Source of the DNA: JBMYRH01 sp049602155 | GTDB lineage: Bacteria > Myxococcota_A > UBA9042 > PHBI01 > JBMYRH01 | DNA: 64,000 nucleotides | Reading direction: 5' to 3' | Assembly (NCBI GenBank): GCA_049602155.1 | Contig: JBMYRH010000020.1 | Coordinates: forward strand, 21,696 to 85,695 | Shown: positions 17,725 to 25,377 of the stretch, in pieces | Layout: every line of letters starts with the position of its first letter | Position numbering within the stretch: position 1 is the stretch's first letter | The notes under the pieces: generated by a model | What the model was told of the DNA's origin: nothing | The model's input: only the letters and a program-made list of their open reading frames with translations | Database searches by the model: none | Translations under genes and position numbers: made by a program

Positions 17725-19812
17725 ATGAAGGACCTGACAACGCGCGCTGGTTGGCTCTTCCTAGCCCTCGCCCTCGTGGCGGCGGGCTGCGCCGACGACC
17801 GCTTCGACAACGTCCCCGCCTACAATGGCGACGAGAGCGATGACGGATCCAACCAGACCGCGCAGCTCGCGCTGACGCCCACCGTGACGGCCCTTGAGAA
17901 GGACACCCTCGTCGTCGGTGAGACGGTCTACTTCTACGGAGACGGCTTCCTACACCCGGACGATGGCCAAACCTTCCTGACATTCGAGGGCAAGTACGTT
18001 TGGAGCGACGGCGAGGGTGAGGTGCACGAGCAAGTGCCTCCCTTCACCATCCAAGGGCTCTACGACGGTGAGTTCCCCGAGGGTGGTCAGCTTGGCGAGA
18101 TGAACCTCGCCGCAGGAACCCGCGTCCTCCGCTGGAACCGATTCGGTCCATTCTCCGTTCCCTTCGGTGGCCAAGGGCGCAAGCCTGGCACCTTCCAGGG
18201 CACGATCTCCGCGGTGAACGTCACGGCCGAGGGCGAGGCTTACGAGACCACCGAGCCCTTGAACGTGGAGCTGAACATCAAGCCCTCCATTCTGATCACG
18301 CGTCTTGAGCCCATCGTTGGGTACGAGGGGACCTGCTCCACCACCGGCACCGCCTGCAAGCGTGACACGGACTGTGACGACGGGAACGACACCTGCGTGT
18401 TGGACGCGATGACCCCCGAGTGCGGTAGCCCAGCGCTGCGAATCTTCGGAGGCCTCCCGTACATCATGGAGGTCGAGACCATCGGCTTCGAGCCCGAGTA
18501 CTTCGTGTACCGCATCAGCAACGCGAACAACTCCGACACATGGATCGAGATCAGCCATCAGGCGAGCGGACCGACTGACATCTTGGGGTCGCCCGCAGCA
18601 GACGGCAGCGAGAAGCCGATCATCTTCAACCCCTTGAATGAAAACGAGGAGTTCGCCGTCGCCTCTATCTACGTGACCGCGATTGACGCGAACGACAACA
18701 CGATCGAGACCGCCCTGCCTGTGCGGATTGTTCGTCCATTGGCCTTCCACTACGACGGGAGCCGCCGCATCGCCGAGTACTACGAGCCTGAGCTCGTGCA
18801 CACCGCCATCCCTGGCGCCGTGGCCTCGACCATCACTTACACCGAGTCGGAGTCTGAGTCCCGTCAGCGTGGCGTGTCGATCAACGTCTCCCAGAGCTAC
18901 ACGCAAGGGCAGAGCTCTGTACAGACGTCGAACTGGTCGGACGGCTTCAGCTTCACAAACTCGGCTTCGCAAACCAACTCGGTGGGCCAGAGCCACTCCG
19001 AGAGCGAGAACTCCTCGTCCACCTACGGGACGACCTACTCGCAAGCCGCCTCAAACAACGTCAACGTCGCCTCGACGGACGGCACAACTTGGGGGTGGAA
19101 CACCACCGAGTCGGAGTCCGAGGAGGAGTTCGAGGACCAAACACTAGGGGCCTTCGGTGACGTGAGCCTCGGCATGACCACCCAGGTGGGCGCAGAGGGC
19201 TCGATCCCGGGCTTCGCCAAGGTCAGCGGCTCGGTCGGCACCAGCGTCGGGACCACTGTCGGTGCCAAGACGGACTCCACGCAGGGCACGAAGAGCGGAA
19301 GCAGCTCGTCGAACGGCATGCACATGGACTCGTCGAGCAGCGACACCGTCGGCTACGGCTCCACGACGACGGACACCTCCAGCAACTCGGTGAGCGGCTC
19401 ATACGCCGTCGCCTCGCAGTCCACGATGAGCAACAGCACGGCGGTGACATCGGCCAACAGCGAGAGCGTCACGTACCAGATGGGTGGTTCCGCAGGCATC
19501 ACCGAGAACTACACGACGGGCGCCAGCGAGAGCTGGAGTGAGACCTGGCAGACCAGCTCTACGGACACCAAGCTCTTGTCGTTCACGAGCCTCATCCCCA
19601 ACGGTAAGTGCGCCGTCATCTACCGACAGACCGTCCGACACGTGAAGACGTCCCAGCTCTACGCATATGACCGCTGTGGCGTTCGTAGCTTGGTGGGCGA
19701 GATGCACTTCAACGAGTGGTCATGGTCGCCCAACATCGCGATCGGGGACGATTGTGACTCATTGCCTGAGCCGGATCTGCCCAAGGCTGCGTGCTTCAGC
19801 GCCTGCGACTAA
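17725..19812 (+). CDS. Lipoprotein with IPT-like N-domain and long Ser/Thr-alternating beta region
   Basis: 695 residues. The signal peptide ends in the lipobox VAAGC. The next segment (PTVTALEKDTLVVGETVYFYG) looks like an IPT/TIG immunoglobulin-type domain and is followed by further beta domains. Residues of about 380-610 are dominated by alternating Ser/Thr/Asn and small or hydrophobic residues (VSINVSQSYTQGQSSVQTSN; SGSVGTSVGTTVGAKTDSTQ), with an embedded Gly/Val-rich hairpin-like stretch (LGAFGDVSLGMTTQVGAEGS). That pattern is seen in aerolysin-type pore hairpins and in fibre-like beta structures. Four cysteines lie in the last 90 residues. The start at 17725 has GGAGG eight bases upstream. 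I do not recognise an established family. Confidence 0.6.
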   Translation: MKDLTTRAGWLFLALALVAAGCADDRFDNVPAYNGDESDDGSNQTAQLALTPTVTALEKDTLVVGETVYFYGDGFLHPDDGQTFLTFEGKYVWSDGEGEVHEQVPPFTIQGLYDGEFPEGGQLGEMNLAAGTRVLRWNRFGPFSVPFGGQGRKPGTFQGTISAVNVTAEGEAYETTEPLNVELNIKPSILITRLEPIVGYEGTCSTTGTACKRDTDCDDGNDTCVLDAMTPECGSPALRIFGGLPYIMEVETIGFEPEYFVYRISNANNSDTWIEISHQASGPTDILGSPAADGSEKPIIFNPLNENEEFAVASIYVTAIDANDNTIETALPVRIVRPLAFHYDGSRRIAEYYEPELVHTAIPGAVASTITYTESESESRQRGVSINVSQSYTQGQSSVQTSNWSDGFSFTNSASQTNSVGQSHSESENSSSTYGTTYSQAASNNVNVASTDGTTWGWNTTESESEEEFEDQTLGAFGDVSLGMTTQVGAEGSIPGFAKVSGSVGTSVGTTVGAKTDSTQGTKSGSSSSNGMHMDSSSSDTVGYGSTTTDTSSNSVSGSYAVASQSTMSNSTAVTSANSESVTYQMGGSAGITENYTTGASESWSETWQTSSTDTKLLSFTSLIPNGKCAVIYRQTVRHVKTSQLYAYDRCGVRSLVGEMHFNEWSWSPNIAIGDDCDSLPEPDLPKAACFSACD

Positions 19813-19849
19813 ACGGGATCTGCGAGCCACACCGTCGACGAACCTAAAA

Positions 19850-19867
19850 TCAGGTCCGTTGACCTGA
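19850..19867. terminator. Perfect 7-bp hairpin upstream of the TSP1-like lipoprotein
   Basis: TCAGGTC (19850-19856), CGTT loop, GACCTGA (19861-19867). It lies 38 bases after the preceding stop and 30 bases before the next start, so it is either a terminator or an operator in the leader. Confidence 0.4.
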
Positions 19868-19896
19868 CTCGGGTGCTCTCCTAGACTCGTGGAGTT

Positions 19897-21747
19897 ATGG
19901 AGTTAAACCCACTATCGATCCCGCGCTCTATCCTCGTGTGCCTGACGCTTTCCCTCGCGCTTTACGCGGGCTGCGAGGCATCTACCGACCTCGGTGACGC
20001 CGTGGACGGCAACCAAGGCCCCGCGGCCTGCATTGCCGACGAGAACTGTGAGGCAGGTCAAGTCTGCGTCAACGGTGAGTGCGCGGACACAGACGATGAG
20101 TTCAACTGCTCGACAGCGGGCTGCCCTGATGACTACACCTGCATGCCGACGGGGCTCTGCCAAGGTGACGTCGAGTGCGTCAGTGACGGCGACTGCTGTG
20201 TCGGTGACTCCGAGTGCCTCCTGCAATGCGTCGACTTTCAGTGCGTCGGCAACCAATGCGCAGCTGGGGATGTCCAAGAGTGCTACGACGGATGCCATCG
20301 CGGAGAGCGCCTCTGCGACAACGGCATCTGGCAAGACTGCAACGCAGACCCGGTCACCGAGGTAGAGATTTGCGATGACGGCGTCGACAATGACTGTGAC
20401 GGCACGACGGATCTCCCCTGCCCAGACTGCACCCCCGGCTATGTCCGCCCCTGCGAGACCTCCTGCGGCTCCGGGTTTCAGACATGCGGCGACGACAGCG
20501 AGTGGGGTGAGTGCGACGCTCCCGTGGACTGCCTGTGTGAGCCAGGCGATATCGGAACCCAGCCATGCGGCAACTGTGGCTTCGTCGAGAACATCTGCCT
20601 CGACAATGGCGTCTGGAGTACGTCTGACATCTGCTTGAGTGAGGGGAGCTGTGCCGCTGGGGACAACGAGACCCAAGACTGCGGCTCCTGTGGTACCCAG
20701 ACTCGCACGTGCGATGACACCTGTGGGTGGTCGGAGTGGGGAGCTTGCGAGAGCGGAGGGGACTGCACGCCAGGCGACGAAGAGCAGCAGAGCTGTGGCT
20801 CCTGCGGTGCCCAGACACGAAGCTGCGACGACAGCTGTGGTTGGACCGAGTGGAGCGCATGCCAGGAGGGCTCAGGCTGCCAGCTGGGGGACACCCAGGA
20901 GCAGTCCTGTGGGTTCTGTGGCGTGAAGACCAAGAGCTGCACGCAGTCGTGTGGCGCGTGGCCGGACTCTTGGGGTCCATGCATGAACGAAGGCGTCTGC
21001 GAGCCAGGCGAGGTCGAGACCGAGGACTGCGGTAACTGCGGTTCACGACAACGCACCTGTGGCTCTGACTGCATCTGGAGCCTCTGGAGCGCCTGCACCA
21101 ATCAGGGGGTCTGTGAGCCCGGAGACGAGGACCAGAAAAGCTGCGGTCCCTTGAGTACGCAGGGGATCTGCGAGTCCGGCGTGCAGTACCGGTCTTGTGG
21201 CCCGAGCTGCCAATGGAACGCCTGGAACCCCTGCGCCGGCGCAACCTACGCAGCGAGTGAGATCTGCGCCAATGGCATCGATGAGGACTGCGACGGCGTC
21301 GACCTCTCCTACCCAGACGACTACGAGTCCAACGACACGTGTGGCACCTGTACGCTGCTCAACAGCAACACAGACGAGGGGATGGACTTGGAGAACTTCG
21401 TCTTATTCGCCGGCTTCCATGATCCCTCGGATACCGACGACTACTACTGCTTCTACGGCAAAGACGACTCGCAGGGGATCTTCTTTTGGACCTCAGAGAA
21501 GGTCAAGGTGTCACTGACCAGTCAGCCTTTCGGCGTCGACGGCGACATTTACATCTACAAAGGTCAAGCGAACTGTCTTGAGAACACGGCAGACGCCTAC
21601 GACCCCGTCTTTGGCTCCGGCGATGAAGAGGTGGTGTGGGAAGAGACCGGCGATCCTGACGATGACCTCTACATCATTCGCATCCAGAACTGGGGTGAGC
21701 CCAGCTGTTACGGCGACTACGAGCTGAGGATCAACGGGCTCAAGTGA
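19897..21747 (+). CDS. Cysteine-rich lipoprotein with MopE-like and thrombospondin-like repeats
   Basis: 616 residues with the lipobox LYAGC. Residues of about 150-175 carry EICDDGVDNDCDGTTD, the MopE-type metal-binding motif; a second copy near residue 470 reads EICANGIDEDCDG. Between them lie five to six repeats built on CGSCGxQxRxCDDxCGWSEWxxC, with the WxxWxxC core of thrombospondin type 1 modules. The last 140 residues form a beta domain (DTDDYYCFYG, DGDIYIYKG, YELRINGLK) like the bacterial pre-peptidase C-terminal (PPC) fold. Start: ATG 19897; the SD is weak. The stop overlaps the GTG start of the next gene, so the two are translationally coupled. Confidence 0.7.
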   Translation: MELNPLSIPRSILVCLTLSLALYAGCEASTDLGDAVDGNQGPAACIADENCEAGQVCVNGECADTDDEFNCSTAGCPDDYTCMPTGLCQGDVECVSDGDCCVGDSECLLQCVDFQCVGNQCAAGDVQECYDGCHRGERLCDNGIWQDCNADPVTEVEICDDGVDNDCDGTTDLPCPDCTPGYVRPCETSCGSGFQTCGDDSEWGECDAPVDCLCEPGDIGTQPCGNCGFVENICLDNGVWSTSDICLSEGSCAAGDNETQDCGSCGTQTRTCDDTCGWSEWGACESGGDCTPGDEEQQSCGSCGAQTRSCDDSCGWTEWSACQEGSGCQLGDTQEQSCGFCGVKTKSCTQSCGAWPDSWGPCMNEGVCEPGEVETEDCGNCGSRQRTCGSDCIWSLWSACTNQGVCEPGDEDQKSCGPLSTQGICESGVQYRSCGPSCQWNAWNPCAGATYAASEICANGIDEDCDGVDLSYPDDYESNDTCGTCTLLNSNTDEGMDLENFVLFAGFHDPSDTDDYYCFYGKDDSQGIFFWTSEKVKVSLTSQPFGVDGDIYIYKGQANCLENTADAYDPVFGSGDEEVVWEETGDPDDDLYIIRIQNWGEPSCYGDYELRINGLK

Positions 21748-23834
21748 GCAAGGTGGCAAAGCGCTCGCTGTCACGAACCGCGGTCATCCTTGCGGCGCTC
21801 TATGCGTCATGGAGCCTCGCTGACACTGCGCTGGCTAAAGATGCGATCGAGGAGCTCGTCAACGAAGCGCGCACTCTGCCCAGCAGCACCCCGCGCTTCG
21901 TCACCAACTACAAACAAGGTATCCGCGCAGCGACCTACAGCGCGGTGGCGGTCGCCCCCTCGGATCCCAGCGTCCTCTACATCACGTCGCACGATGGCTA
22001 TGTCTTCGCCTCACAAGACAGCGGGCTGACATGGAGCGAGGGCCGACTCATCATCAAGAGGCGGCGCTTCTTCGGCTCCATTCGACCAGCACCGATCGCA
22101 TCGGGTGCACCATTCTCAGCCCAAAGCAACATCGCAGACCTCCATAGCCACGGGCGGCTCACCTTCGACATCGATGATCTCCTCGTCTATCCACGTGAAT
22201 CGACGGGGAGCACTCTGCTGGATGTCGACATCGACACGCCCGCTTTTTACCCAAGCCAGATGCACCCGATGCTGCGAGATCCCTCGGACATCAAGCTCTA
22301 CGATGAGGCCGGTGGTGGTGGAGGGGGAGGCGACCTCGCGCGCCTCGGCGTCGGGCTCAAGACAGCCGCTGTCTACCTCGCCGCGCTCCTGAGGAAGCGC
22401 CACCAACGTGTCCTGACAATGAACCTCCAACTCACGCTGTCGGTGAAGGGAGCCGAGCCGACCGGGGTCCCCTTCTCCGCGGTCCATCCAGAGCGTCCGA
22501 ATGAAGTGATGGCCGCCAGCCATATGGGGCTCTGGCGCTCAGAGGACTTCGGGATGAGCTGGATCCTCGCCTTCCCCGGCGCCACCCGAAAGGAGCGCAC
22601 GGCCCGGCACATCATCTATCGCCCCGACGACCCGTCTCAAGTGTTCCTCTCTACCGATCAAGGCCTGAGGATCTCCACCGATGGCGGACTCTCCTTCGAG
22701 GCGATCAAAGGTACACAGCTCTCAACCGCCTCGACCCGCTGGATCGAGTGGTCGCCGTCACAGCCAAACACCGTCTATGCCGGCACAACCATCGGGGCCT
22801 TCCGCAGCGATGACGGCGGACAAACATGGCGTTGGATCTACTTCGAGACGCTCCCCACGCAGAACCACGTGACCGGGATCGTTATCGATCCAATGGACGC
22901 CGACCGCGTGACCCTAGCGACCCTGGACGGGATCTTCCAGACCTCCGACGGGGGTGAGACTTGGCTCCGCGCTGGCGGGCTCCTCTTTACCGGGATCCAA
23001 GTCCGAAACATCACGACAAACCCCAAGGATGGAAATCACATCATCTGCATCACGAGTCGACAGGCTTGGGAGAGCCTCGATTGGGGAAAGACCTGGCAAG
23101 CGATCTACCTGAACGATTCAGAGTGGTGGCTCCGAGAGGTCCGCTTCGACACCCGGGAAGACGGCGCCTTTTGGCTCGTATCGAGCAATGAGGTGTTGAA
23201 GGTCAGCCCTCACCGGGGCGCACAACGCCAAATGGGCGGGCTCGCAGCCTATAGAGCTCGGCTGGCCGCCGAACCCTCCCTGTGGGAGTCGATGGAGGCG
23301 ACCTTCCGAGAGTTCGGCGTCCACCTCGGTGACCACGCAGAGCTCCGCGCCAAAGCCAGCCCCTCAGCCTGGCTCCCAGAGATCAACATCATGGGCGGGG
23401 TCTTGGGCGGACACGCCGATGCGCTCATCGCACACAACCTCATCGCGGATGATAACGCTGTCCTAGGTCCCCAAGAGCCGGACGCCTCTCAAGAGCCGGA
23501 TGCGCTCTTTCAAAGGACCCACGTCGTCAACGATGTCTACGTCTTCGCGGTGCTCAAATGGGACTTCGGCAGGGCGACGTTCGACCTCGACTCGGTGCCC
23601 TATGGCCGTATCTTCAACACCGCGAAGTACCGCTACTCCAAGCTCCGTTCAGAGGTCCAGCGCCTCTATGAAGAGCGCCGTCGCTTGCTCCTTGAGCTCC
23701 TCACAGCGCCCAAACGAGACTTGGCGAGCGACCTCTTCTTGAGGCTTCGGCTCGAGGAGCTCACCGCCCACCTCAACGCCTTCACCGGCGGCCTCTGGGA
23801 CCCTGCTGCCCAGTGGCTCGCCGCGCACCCGTAG
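21744..23834 (+). CDS. Exported BNR/Asp-box beta-propeller protein
   Basis: 696 residues with a signal peptide (TAVILAALYASWSLADTALA). At least six Asp-box (BNR) turns are visible: SQDSGLTWSE, SEDFGMSWIL, STDGGLSFEA, SDDGGQTWRW, TSDGGETWLR and SLDWGKTWQA. This implies a sialidase/Vps10/YCF48-type propeller at residues of about 70-490. No sialidase FRIP motif or catalytic pair is evident, so a binding or assembly role is likely. The last 100 residues (WDFGRATFDLD ... LRLEELTAHLNAFTGG) form a separate module that recurs in the next gene. GTG 21744 overlaps the preceding TGA. Confidence 0.7.
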   Translation: MSKVAKRSLSRTAVILAALYASWSLADTALAKDAIEELVNEARTLPSSTPRFVTNYKQGIRAATYSAVAVAPSDPSVLYITSHDGYVFASQDSGLTWSEGRLIIKRRRFFGSIRPAPIASGAPFSAQSNIADLHSHGRLTFDIDDLLVYPRESTGSTLLDVDIDTPAFYPSQMHPMLRDPSDIKLYDEAGGGGGGGDLARLGVGLKTAAVYLAALLRKRHQRVLTMNLQLTLSVKGAEPTGVPFSAVHPERPNEVMAASHMGLWRSEDFGMSWILAFPGATRKERTARHIIYRPDDPSQVFLSTDQGLRISTDGGLSFEAIKGTQLSTASTRWIEWSPSQPNTVYAGTTIGAFRSDDGGQTWRWIYFETLPTQNHVTGIVIDPMDADRVTLATLDGIFQTSDGGETWLRAGGLLFTGIQVRNITTNPKDGNHIICITSRQAWESLDWGKTWQAIYLNDSEWWLREVRFDTREDGAFWLVSSNEVLKVSPHRGAQRQMGGLAAYRARLAAEPSLWESMEATFREFGVHLGDHAELRAKASPSAWLPEINIMGGVLGGHADALIAHNLIADDNAVLGPQEPDASQEPDALFQRTHVVNDVYVFAVLKWDFGRATFDLDSVPYGRIFNTAKYRYSKLRSEVQRLYEERRRLLLELLTAPKRDLASDLFLRLRLEELTAHLNAFTGGLWDPAAQWLAAHP

Positions 23835-23859
23835 ATTCCCCAACCGTTAGGAGATTGTC

Positions 23860-24609
23860 ATGACCCGCACAGCTTTACTCGCGCTCAGCGCCCTATTGGC
23901 GACCGCGTCGCCCGTCAGCGCACAGGGTAACGTCCACGACATCGACGCCAATCTGGCGCGGCTACGAGCCGAGCCCACGGTGCGCGACGTCCAAGAAGCC
24001 GCGTTACAGTATTTCCGTGTGAACCAGAATCAGATCGACTCGATGCGTGCCCGCGCACGGTCGAAGGCGCTCGCCCCTGTGCTCGAGGTCTCGGGGGGCT
24101 ACACTCAGTCGACCCTCGACGACGTCTCGACCAACAGCTACTTGAACTTCCAGAACTTCGACAACCCCTGGGTCGTTCGAGGCTCGGTGGGTGTCGGCTG
24201 GAATGTCCGCGGCAAAGCCACGCTCAACCTCCCCCGGCTGATCTTCAACCCTGAGGAGCTTGATGTCGCGTCCCTGGCCGGCCTCGTCGAGGGCATCCTG
24301 AAGGAGTCCACGCGCCTCTACTACATGCGAAAACGACTCCAGGTCGACATGGTCTTGAAGCCCCCGACCGACCAGGCCACGATGCTGTCAAAGGAGCTTC
24401 GAATCGAGGAGCTGACGGCCATGCTCGACGCGATGACGGGCGGCTGGTATCAGCGCGCGCTCGACGCAGTCGCTCGAGGAGCGGCTTATATTCCGCCCAA
24501 GGGCTCTAACCGCCTCGTCACCACGCCACGCACCGCGACAGGGCTCACGACACCGGCCACGTTGCCCGGGAAAGGGCCTCGCCTTACTCCGGCCGTGCTC
24601 GGTCCTTAA
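23860..24609 (+). CDS. Exported protein sharing the C-terminal module of its upstream neighbour
   Basis: 249 residues with a signal peptide (TALLALSALLATASPVSAQG) and a TTAGGAG SD before the ATG. The N-terminal half has a helix with an RxxAxxxALAPVLEVSGGYTQ transition reminiscent of outer-membrane efflux (TolC-type) sequences. The stretch VGWNVRGKATLNLPRLIFN, the helical RLYYMRKRLQ and the motif LRIEELTAMLDAMTGG align with the end of the BNR protein just upstream. Its 3' end overlaps the convergent RelA/SpoT-like gene by 26 bases. I infer an outer-membrane partner of the BNR protein; the family is not known to me. Confidence 0.55.
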   Translation: MTRTALLALSALLATASPVSAQGNVHDIDANLARLRAEPTVRDVQEAALQYFRVNQNQIDSMRARARSKALAPVLEVSGGYTQSTLDDVSTNSYLNFQNFDNPWVVRGSVGVGWNVRGKATLNLPRLIFNPEELDVASLAGLVEGILKESTRLYYMRKRLQVDMVLKPPTDQATMLSKELRIEELTAMLDAMTGGWYQRALDAVARGAAYIPPKGSNRLVTTPRTATGLTTPATLPGKGPRLTPAVLGP

Positions 24610-25348
24610 CAACCTCTCGCACATGAAGTGAGCCAGGGGTGAGGATCCCGAGGGGAATCGGGATGCTCTCCCACACTGCGCTCATCATGTCGAAGAGCTC
24701 TTGTTTGCGCGCCAAAGGCGTCGTGACGAGCCGCATCTCTTCGTACATCTCACGGGTCTGTGTGTTGGCCCCTGCGGAGGCGTTCGTGTGGAACTGAAGC
24801 TCCCACGTCAGCCCGGCTGGAGCGCGCATCACCGTGTTGATACCCGAGTAGTTGTCGCCCTTCGGCCAGTAATTTTTCACCTGCACGACGGTGTGCCCCA
24901 TCTCCTCCAGGGTCGAGAGCACCTCGGCCACAGAACGATTGTGATGCCCTGCCGGCTCATCCTCTAAGAGCATCGTATAGCGGACGATGTCCTCGATATC
25001 GATGTCCTCAAGGCGTAGCTCAGGGTTCTCCGTGAGGATCTTGTTGATCTTGCGCTGAGTCGACTTGAGAGACTTCCGGCGGTGCTGGAGCTTGTACATC
25101 TTGCCGGCGCGCGCCTCGGCCATAGAGACCAACTTCTTGGTCAACTCAGGCTCCAAGATACCTGCGCGGCGCATGTAAGCCTTCGCGCGTGCACGCACAT
25201 CCGCAGCGGTGTGGCCTTCGCTCTGCTCAACTTCAGCAAAGGCCGGTGGAGGATTCGAAGACTTCGTCGTGACCGACGCCGAGCCGCCACAGCCCACCCA
25301 GAGTGACGCCATCGCAACGCAAAGAGCCGCTACCAAGGACATACGCAT
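24584..25348 (-). CDS. Predicted lipoprotein with RelA/SpoT-like nucleotidyltransferase domain
   Basis: 254 residues. MRMSLVAALCVAMASLWVGC is a signal peptide with a lipobox-like end (Cys20). Residues 85-205 match the (p)ppGpp synthetase fold: HRRKSLKSTQRKI aligns gap-free with the RxKxxxSxxxK loop (Arg90, Lys92, Ser96, Lys100), IEDIVRYT supplies Asp120, and NYSGIN then ELQFHT give Tyr168 and Glu183, exactly 15 residues apart as in Rel enzymes. No HD hydrolase, TGS or ACT domain is present. The start at 25348 is set by AGGAG eight bases upstream. It follows the symporter stop by 29 bases on the same strand. An exported or surface location for such an enzyme is unusual; an effector/toxin role is inference. 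Confidence 0.65.
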   Translation of the reverse strand: MRMSLVAALCVAMASLWVGCGGSASVTTKSSNPPPAFAEVEQSEGHTAADVRARAKAYMRRAGILEPELTKKLVSMAEARAGKMYKLQHRRKSLKSTQRKINKILTENPELRLEDIDIEDIVRYTMLLEDEPAGHHNRSVAEVLSTLEEMGHTVVQVKNYWPKGDNYSGINTVMRAPAGLTWELQFHTNASAGANTQTREMYEEMRLVTTPLARKQELFDMMSAVWESIPIPLGILTPGSLHVREVVKDRARPE

Positions 25349-25377
25349 CCGTCGTTCTCCTAGAATTCGTGAAGTCA

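Noticed and set aside
17950..19044. 364-codon minus-strand frame opposite the Ser/Thr-rich lipoprotein
   Set aside because: Val/Gly/Arg-rich shadow of a GC-rich coding region, without start signal or family match.
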